NCBI GenBank assembly: GCA_946184715.1
Contig: CAMHGU010000007.1
Coordinates: forward strand, 1-25,932
Length of the DNA stretch: 25,932 nt
Origin: an uncultured bacterium
Lineage (GTDB): Bacteria > Bacteroidota > Bacteroidia > Bacteroidales > Muribaculaceae
Direction: 5' to 3'
Both the position numbers and the translations under genes were made by a program. This document shows positions 22,582-25,932 of the stretch, in pieces. A model generated the notes under the pieces. That model was not told the DNA's origin. It did not search any database and was given only the letters and a program-made list of their open reading frames with translations. The first letter of the stretch is position 1. Each line of letters opens with the position of its first letter.

Positions 22582-23196
22582 TCAGTCGCCGAGATGGCAG
22601 TCGGCGATGTGCTGCAAGGGGGCTTTGTGGATATCGCTCCAGGTCTCGTGGCGTGGAATGTCGCGGTCGAACTCGTTGGACGTGACGCGTTTCTCCTTAT
22701 GGGTCAAGTAATTCCTGCTCACGTGGGTTATCTCGCCGGTATTACGCATAAAGCACTCGCGCTCCGAGCCAATACGATAGAAGCCCAGGCCTTGATAGCG
22801 GAAGAGGTCGGCGTCGTTGGTCACACCCCAGCTGCCGGCGCTGGCAAACTGGTGGAGCTTCACTTTCAGCACTCTGCGCTTGGTGATCTCGAGCGAGATC
22901 TCATCCTGGATGTTGCCTTCAGGGTCGGGCGGCGGCAGCAACTGCTCGTATTGCCCTATGCACTGGTACACACCCGTGACGCAACGAAAGTAAATGGCAA
23001 GGACACGAGTGGAATCGGTGGGCTGCGCGGCTATCACCAAGTCGCTCAAGGTGTCACCGTTCAAGTCGCCATCGGCGGAGACTATCTGGGTGCCGCGGAG
23101 CGTCGCCAAGTCGTAGCGTTCCGGCTCCGAGGCCATCACGCCACCGGCAAGAAACACGGTCATTAACAGTGGTAAGGCAATTCGTATCGCTTTCAT
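22582..23196 (-). CDS. Secreted hypothetical protein with one DxDxNG (FG-GAP/VCBS-like) motif
   Basis: A 204-aa exported protein of unknown function. The signal peptide covers residues 1-22 (MKAIRIALPLLMTVFLAGGVMA, then SEPER). Residues 42-52, DGDLNGDTLSD, form a calcium-loop pattern (D-x-D-x-N-G-D-x3-D) of the kind found in FG-GAP/VCBS beta-propeller blades and dockerin-like repeats; only one copy is present. The rest looks beta-rich (VLAIYFRCVTGVYQC, EISLEITKRRVLKVKLHQF) with several WG/GFYRIGSE strands, and has the cysteine pair C72/C79. It is monocistronic and lies between two convergent or divergent essential genes. A -7 box lies about 30 bp upstream. It is likely a periplasmic or surface protein. 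Confidence 0.7.
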   Translation of the reverse strand: MKAIRIALPLLMTVFLAGGVMASEPERYDLATLRGTQIVSADGDLNGDTLSDLVIAAQPTDSTRVLAIYFRCVTGVYQCIGQYEQLLPPPDPEGNIQDEISLEITKRRVLKVKLHQFASAGSWGVTNDADLFRYQGLGFYRIGSERECFMRNTGEITHVSRNYLTHKEKRVTSNEFDRDIPRHETWSDIHKAPLQHIADCHLGD

Positions 23197-23221
23197 AGTG
23201 GAGGTAGTTTAGTTTACAGGA

Positions 23222-23229
23222 CAAATATA
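23222..23229 (-). promoter_or_regulatory. -7 box of the secreted-protein gene
   Basis: TATATTTG on the minus strand matches TAnnTTTG and lies 26 bp before the ATG. No TTG sits at the expected -33 distance. Confidence 0.45.
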
Positions 23230-23280
23230 GCAAATTCTTGTTCATCACGCGCTATTGAGCCTCCAAAATTCAGCCTGCGG

Positions 23281-23302
23281 CCTCAAATCTTGCCAAAGTG
23301 AG
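23281..23302. promoter_or_regulatory. Inverted repeat overlapping the pyrH -33 element
   Basis: CCTCA (23281-23285) and TGAGG (23298-23302) are inverted arms around a 12-nt centre that contains the pyrH -33 TTG (23290-23292). A protein bound here would cover the promoter. Short arms make chance occurrence possible. Confidence 0.25.
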
Positions 23303-23320
23303 GAAATATAACTATTTTTG
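23290..23320 (+). promoter_or_regulatory. Promoter of pyrH
   Basis: TTG (23290-23292), a 20-nt spacer and TATTTTTG (23313-23320) fit the Bacteroidetes consensus. The -7 box lies 25 bp before the pyrH ATG. Confidence 0.75.
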
Positions 23321-23345
23321 CGCAACGTAAATAAACGCAACGACA

Positions 23346-24056
23346 ATGAGAAAGAGATACAATCGCATTCTGCTCAAGCTCAGTGGCGAGTCGCTACAGG
23401 GCGAGCAAGGCTACGGCATCGACCCAGTGCGCCTATCGCAATATGCCGAACAGATAGCCAAGATAGCACAGGAAGGCACTCAGGTGGCCATCGTGATAGG
23501 CGGCGGCAACATATTCCGCGGTCTCTCAGGGGCGCAGAAAGGCTTTGACCGCGTGAAGGGCGACCAGATGGGAATGCTCGCCACGGTAATCAACTCGCTC
23601 GCGCTCAGCTCAGCCCTGACAGCAGCCGGGCAACCGTCGCGGGTGTTCACGTCGATCAATATGTTTCCCGTGGGCGAATATTATAGCAAGTGGCGCGCTA
23701 TCGAGGCGCTTGAAGCCGGCGAGGTGGCAATAGTGGCGGGCGGCACCGGCAACCCCTACTTCACCACCGACACCGCTTCGGCGCTGCGCGGCATCGAACT
23801 TGAAACCGAGGTGATGCTCAAAGGCACCCGCGTGGACGGCATCTATACTGCCGACCCCGAGAAGGATTCCACAGCTACCCGCTTCGACGAGATTTCTTAC
23901 GACGAGATCTACAACCGCGGACTCAAGGTGATGGACCTCACGGCCACTACCCTTTGCCGCGACAACGGGCTTCCCATCATAGTGTTTGATATGGACACGC
24001 CGGGCAACCTGCTCAAGGTGCTCGCGGGCGAGAAAATCGGAACGCTGGTGTACTGA
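23346..24056 (+). CDS. pyrH: UMP kinase
   Basis: A 236-aa amino-acid-kinase-family enzyme that converts UMP to UDP with ATP, the essential step to UTP and CTP; it is hexameric and usually GTP-activated. Seen: N-terminal LLKLSGESL, the phosphate-binding loop IGGGNIFRG, the UMP-site DQMGMLATVINSLAL, GGTGNPYFTTDTA, and VDGIYTADPEKD near the ATP site. The length matches bacterial PyrH. It is transcribed alone here, whereas many bacteria keep it with tsf and frr; frr is not visible downstream. It ends before a hairpin shared with the convergent rluD. Confidence 0.96.
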   Translation: MRKRYNRILLKLSGESLQGEQGYGIDPVRLSQYAEQIAKIAQEGTQVAIVIGGGNIFRGLSGAQKGFDRVKGDQMGMLATVINSLALSSALTAAGQPSRVFTSINMFPVGEYYSKWRAIEALEAGEVAIVAGGTGNPYFTTDTASALRGIELETEVMLKGTRVDGIYTADPEKDSTATRFDEISYDEIYNRGLKVMDLTATTLCRDNGLPIIVFDMDTPGNLLKVLAGEKIGTLVY

Positions 24057-24086
24057 CAACGCCACATCATTTCGGCATCATGAAAT

Positions 24087-24120
24087 AATTCCCTTGGCTG
24101 CACGCGCGACCGAGGGAATT
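24087..24120 (+). terminator. Terminator hairpin between pyrH and rluD
   Basis: AATTCCCTTGG (24087-24097) pairs with CCGAGGGAATT (24110-24120), 10 standard pairs plus one T-G, around a 12-nt loop. It is followed on the plus strand by TCTTATT. It lies 30 nt after pyrH and 2 nt after the rluD stop on the other strand, so it can serve both. Confidence 0.75.
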
Positions 24121-24122
24121 TC

Positions 24123-25193
24123 TTATTGGGCGAGCGAGTAGGCGTAGTTGCGCCAGCGCTCTATCAGGGCCTGCATATCGGCCGGAATCTCGGAATCGAA
24201 ATTCATCATCTCGCCGGTGCGGGGATGGGTGAAACCGAGGGTTTTGGCGTGAAGAGCGTGACGCGGGCACACGGCGAAGCAGTTGAGGACAAATTGGCGG
24301 TAAGAGCCGGAGGTGTTGCCGCGCAGGATGGCGTCGCCGCCGTAGCGGATGTCGTTGAATAGCGGATGCCCTATGTGGCGCATATGCACGCGTATCTGAT
24401 GCGTGCGCCCTGTCTCGAGCTGGCACCTCACGAGGGCCACGTGGGCGAGATTTTCGATGAGCGAGTAGTGAGTGACGGCGTGCTTGCCCATCTCGCTCCC
24501 TTCGGGGAAGACGGTCATCAGCATACGGTCGCGCGGGTCGCGCCCTACGTTACCCACGATAGTACCTTCGGGCGGGTCGAGCCGCCCCCACACCAGCGCC
24601 ACATACTGCCGCTTGGTGGTCTTGTCGTAGAATTGCTTGCCGAGGCTGGTTTTGGCGCCGGGGCTTTTGGCCACTACAAGGAGGCCGGAGGTATCCTTGT
24701 CGATGCGATGCACGAGGCCCACGCGCGGGTCGGCCACGTCGAAGCGGTCGTCGTCGCGGAAGTAGTAGGCCAGCGCGTTGAGCATTGTGCCGGTCCAGTT
24801 GCCCTGCCCGGGGTGCACCACAAGCCCTGCCGGCTTGTTGATAACCATCAGGTCGTCGTCCTCATACACGATGTCGAGGGGTATATCCTGCGGTATTATC
24901 TCGTTCTCGTAGGGCGGACGGTCGAGCACCACCCTCACCTCATCGCCGGGCTTCACCTTATAGTTGGCCTTTACGGGCCGGTCGCCTATGCGCACGCAGC
25001 CGGCATCGGCCGCCGCTTGAATGCGATTGCGCGAAATCTTGGGCATCAGCTGCACAAGGAATTTATCCACGCGCAGCAGCTTCTGGCCCGGCTCGGCTAC
25101 GAATCGGAAATGCTCGTAAAGCTCGGGCTGAGCGCTTTCTTCGGTCTCTTGCAGCTCGTCGTCGTCAAGGTCGAACAGGTCAGGATCGAGCAT
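24123..25193 (-). CDS. rluD: 23S rRNA pseudouridine synthase, RluA/RluD family
   Basis: A 356-aa enzyme that isomerises uridine to pseudouridine, most likely in helix 69 of 23S rRNA (E. coli U1911/1915/1917). Seen: a short acidic N-terminus (DLFDLDDDELQETEES), an S4 RNA-binding domain (about 40-90, RVDKFLVQLMPKISRNRIQ), NKPAGLVVHPG (119-129), and the catalytic HRIDKDTSG (162-170) with D165 (HRLDKDTSG in most members). The length and S4 domain support RluD over RluA. Start ATG 25191-25193, 8 bp after the PASTA gene, so the two form an operon. Other large-family members (RluC) are possible but less likely. Confidence 0.92.
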   Translation of the reverse strand: MLDPDLFDLDDDELQETEESAQPELYEHFRFVAEPGQKLLRVDKFLVQLMPKISRNRIQAAADAGCVRIGDRPVKANYKVKPGDEVRVVLDRPPYENEIIPQDIPLDIVYEDDDLMVINKPAGLVVHPGQGNWTGTMLNALAYYFRDDDRFDVADPRVGLVHRIDKDTSGLLVVAKSPGAKTSLGKQFYDKTTKRQYVALVWGRLDPPEGTIVGNVGRDPRDRMLMTVFPEGSEMGKHAVTHYSLIENLAHVALVRCQLETGRTHQIRVHMRHIGHPLFNDIRYGGDAILRGNTSGSYRQFVLNCFAVCPRHALHAKTLGFTHPRTGEMMNFDSEIPADMQALIERWRNYAYSLAQ

Positions 25194-25201
25194 AGCGATA
25201 A

Positions 25202-25873
25202 TTACATAAAGTCGACGTTGCTCACAGAGTTGTCGCCGCGCACATTCTCGCCCTCACCGGCACCTTCGGCCTGAGCCGGCGGCACGCTGTCGGGCAGCAG
25301 ATTCTCGGCGCCATCGCCTATCTCAAGCGTGATGACCGCGCTAGCGGGAATGCGGGTGCCCGGGTTGATGGGCAAGCCGTTCATCTTGGTGGCTATCACC
25401 AAGCCGCGGAATGGCGAATACACGGTGTCGATTTTCACGTTCTTAAGCCCAAGCGATTCAAGCACGGCCTGCGCCTGACGCACGGAGATTTCCTGAATAT
25501 TGGGGAAGGTGACCATCTTGGGGGCGAAGGCGTTGATGGTGATATACACCGTGCGATGCGATTTCACCTTGGCATTGCCCTTTGGCACTTGGTCAACCAC
25601 CGTGCCGGGCTTCACCTTCTCTTCATAGATAGAGTCGGTCACCTCGTATTTGAATCCGGCATTGTCGAGCTTGGCCACAGCCTCGCTCAGCGGCAGGTTC
25701 TTAATCTCGGGCACGGTGACATACTTGCCGTGCTCGGTGAAGATGTCAATCAACACCATCGAGAGATACACAAATGCCGCAAACGCTGCAAGAATCAGCA
25801 CGGCATTGAATATTATGGGGTGACGCTTCAGGAAGTTTGGCTTCGGGGCGTTGGTTGGGCTGTCGTTATCCAT
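25202..25873 (-). CDS. Membrane-anchored PASTA domain protein
   Basis: A 223-aa protein. A cytoplasmic basic N-terminus (residues 1-18) leads to one transmembrane helix (about 19-45, IIFNAVLILAAFAAFVYLSMVLI). Two PASTA domains follow: about 51-117 (VTVPEIKNLPLSEAVAKLDNAGF...) and about 118-190 (VTFPNIQEISVRQAQAVLESLGL...), then an acidic/proline-rich tail (PPAQAEGAGEGEN). PASTA domains bind peptidoglycan fragments or beta-lactam-like ligands in kinases and PBPs; here there is no kinase or transpeptidase domain. It probably acts at the periplasmic face near cell-wall synthesis. The ATG at 25871-25873 is preferred to a GTG one codon upstream. It is first in an operon with rluD. In many Bacteroidetes a ddl gene lies nearby, but it is not visible here. 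Confidence 0.88.
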   Translation of the reverse strand: MDNDSPTNAPKPNFLKRHPIIFNAVLILAAFAAFVYLSMVLIDIFTEHGKYVTVPEIKNLPLSEAVAKLDNAGFKYEVTDSIYEEKVKPGTVVDQVPKGNAKVKSHRTVYITINAFAPKMVTFPNIQEISVRQAQAVLESLGLKNVKIDTVYSPFRGLVIATKMNGLPINPGTRIPASAVITLEIGDGAENLLPDSVPPAQAEGAGEGENVRGDNSVSNVDFM

Positions 25874-25893
25874 CACACACGTTAGTTTGGTTG

Positions 25894-25925
25894 CAAAGTT
25901 AGCTCACCGAGAGCGAATAGCCAAA
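25894..25925 (-). promoter_or_regulatory. Promoter of the PASTA-rluD operon
   Basis: On the minus strand, TTTG (25922-25925), a 20-nt spacer and TAACTTTG (25894-25901) match the Bacteroidetes consensus fully. The predicted start near 25887 leaves a leader of about 14 nt. Confidence 0.85.
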
Positions 25926-25932
25926 TTTTTTG

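Noticed and set aside
1..25932. A defence island, toxin-antitoxin pair, CRISPR array or insertion sequence
   Set aside because: All larger frames belong to core families. No short regularly spaced repeats, terminal inverted repeats, transposase motifs or effector domains were seen.

Overview
The window is a gene-dense chromosomal segment of a Bacteroidetes bacterium, most likely order Bacteroidales. The rather high G+C content would fit a Muribaculaceae-like gut genome, but that narrower placement is inference. Three things support the phylum. Several intergenic regions carry the Bacteroidetes primary-sigma promoter pattern (TTTG/TTG, about 20 nt, then TAnnTTTG), for example before rlmD, pyrH and the PASTA gene. 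Clear Shine-Dalgarno sequences are mostly absent. Lineage-typical families are present: a DUF5686 outer-membrane protein, a gyrA-TPR pair, and an rluD-PASTA pair. No rRNA, tRNA, insertion sequence, prophage or CRISPR array was recognised. Everything looks like core, vertically inherited sequence.

Layout. From 81 to 1493 lies rlmD (23S rRNA m5U methyltransferase), convergent with a CYTH-domain phosphohydrolase gene (1498-1941). The gap between the CYTH gene and the DUF5686/carboxypeptidase-regulatory-like outer-membrane gene (2032-4593) holds two opposed -7 boxes flanking a perfect 15-nt palindrome. Next is a short operon: udk (uridine kinase), lptB (LPS-export ATPase) and a HAD phosphatase (4715-6748). 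It meets, tail to tail with a 17-bp overlap, the minus-strand pair recJ-recQ (10379-6732), which encodes a 5'-3' single-strand exonuclease and a helicase.

Upstream of recJ is the only long gap (10380-10779). It holds a series of nested long-range complementarities ending in a GC-rich hairpin, and is best read as a structured RNA (6S-like rod or recJ leader). From 14112 down to 10780 runs a tightly packed minus-strand operon: two YtxH-type small membrane proteins, a holin-superfamily (Phage_holin_3_6-like) membrane protein, an unknown 117-aa basic protein, prmA, and a PAP2 phosphatase fused to a C-terminal outer-membrane-barrel-like region. Then come a secreted TPR protein (ending in a clear intrinsic terminator) and gyrA, both on the minus strand.

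The right part has a plus-strand chaperone pair: an N-domain-less ClpC-type unfoldase followed 14 bp later by htpG. Then come a secreted protein with a single DxDxNG repeat (minus), pyrH (plus), and rluD plus a membrane-anchored PASTA protein (minus). Overall the genes serve RNA modification and translation (rlmD, prmA, rluD), nucleotide metabolism (udk, pyrH), DNA topology and repair (gyrA, recJ, recQ), protein quality control (clpC, htpG) and envelope biogenesis (lptB, PAP2, DUF5686, YtxH/holin-like, PASTA).

I did not find a convincing novel defence or mobile system. The strongest unexplained signal is the structured element at about 10421-10672.
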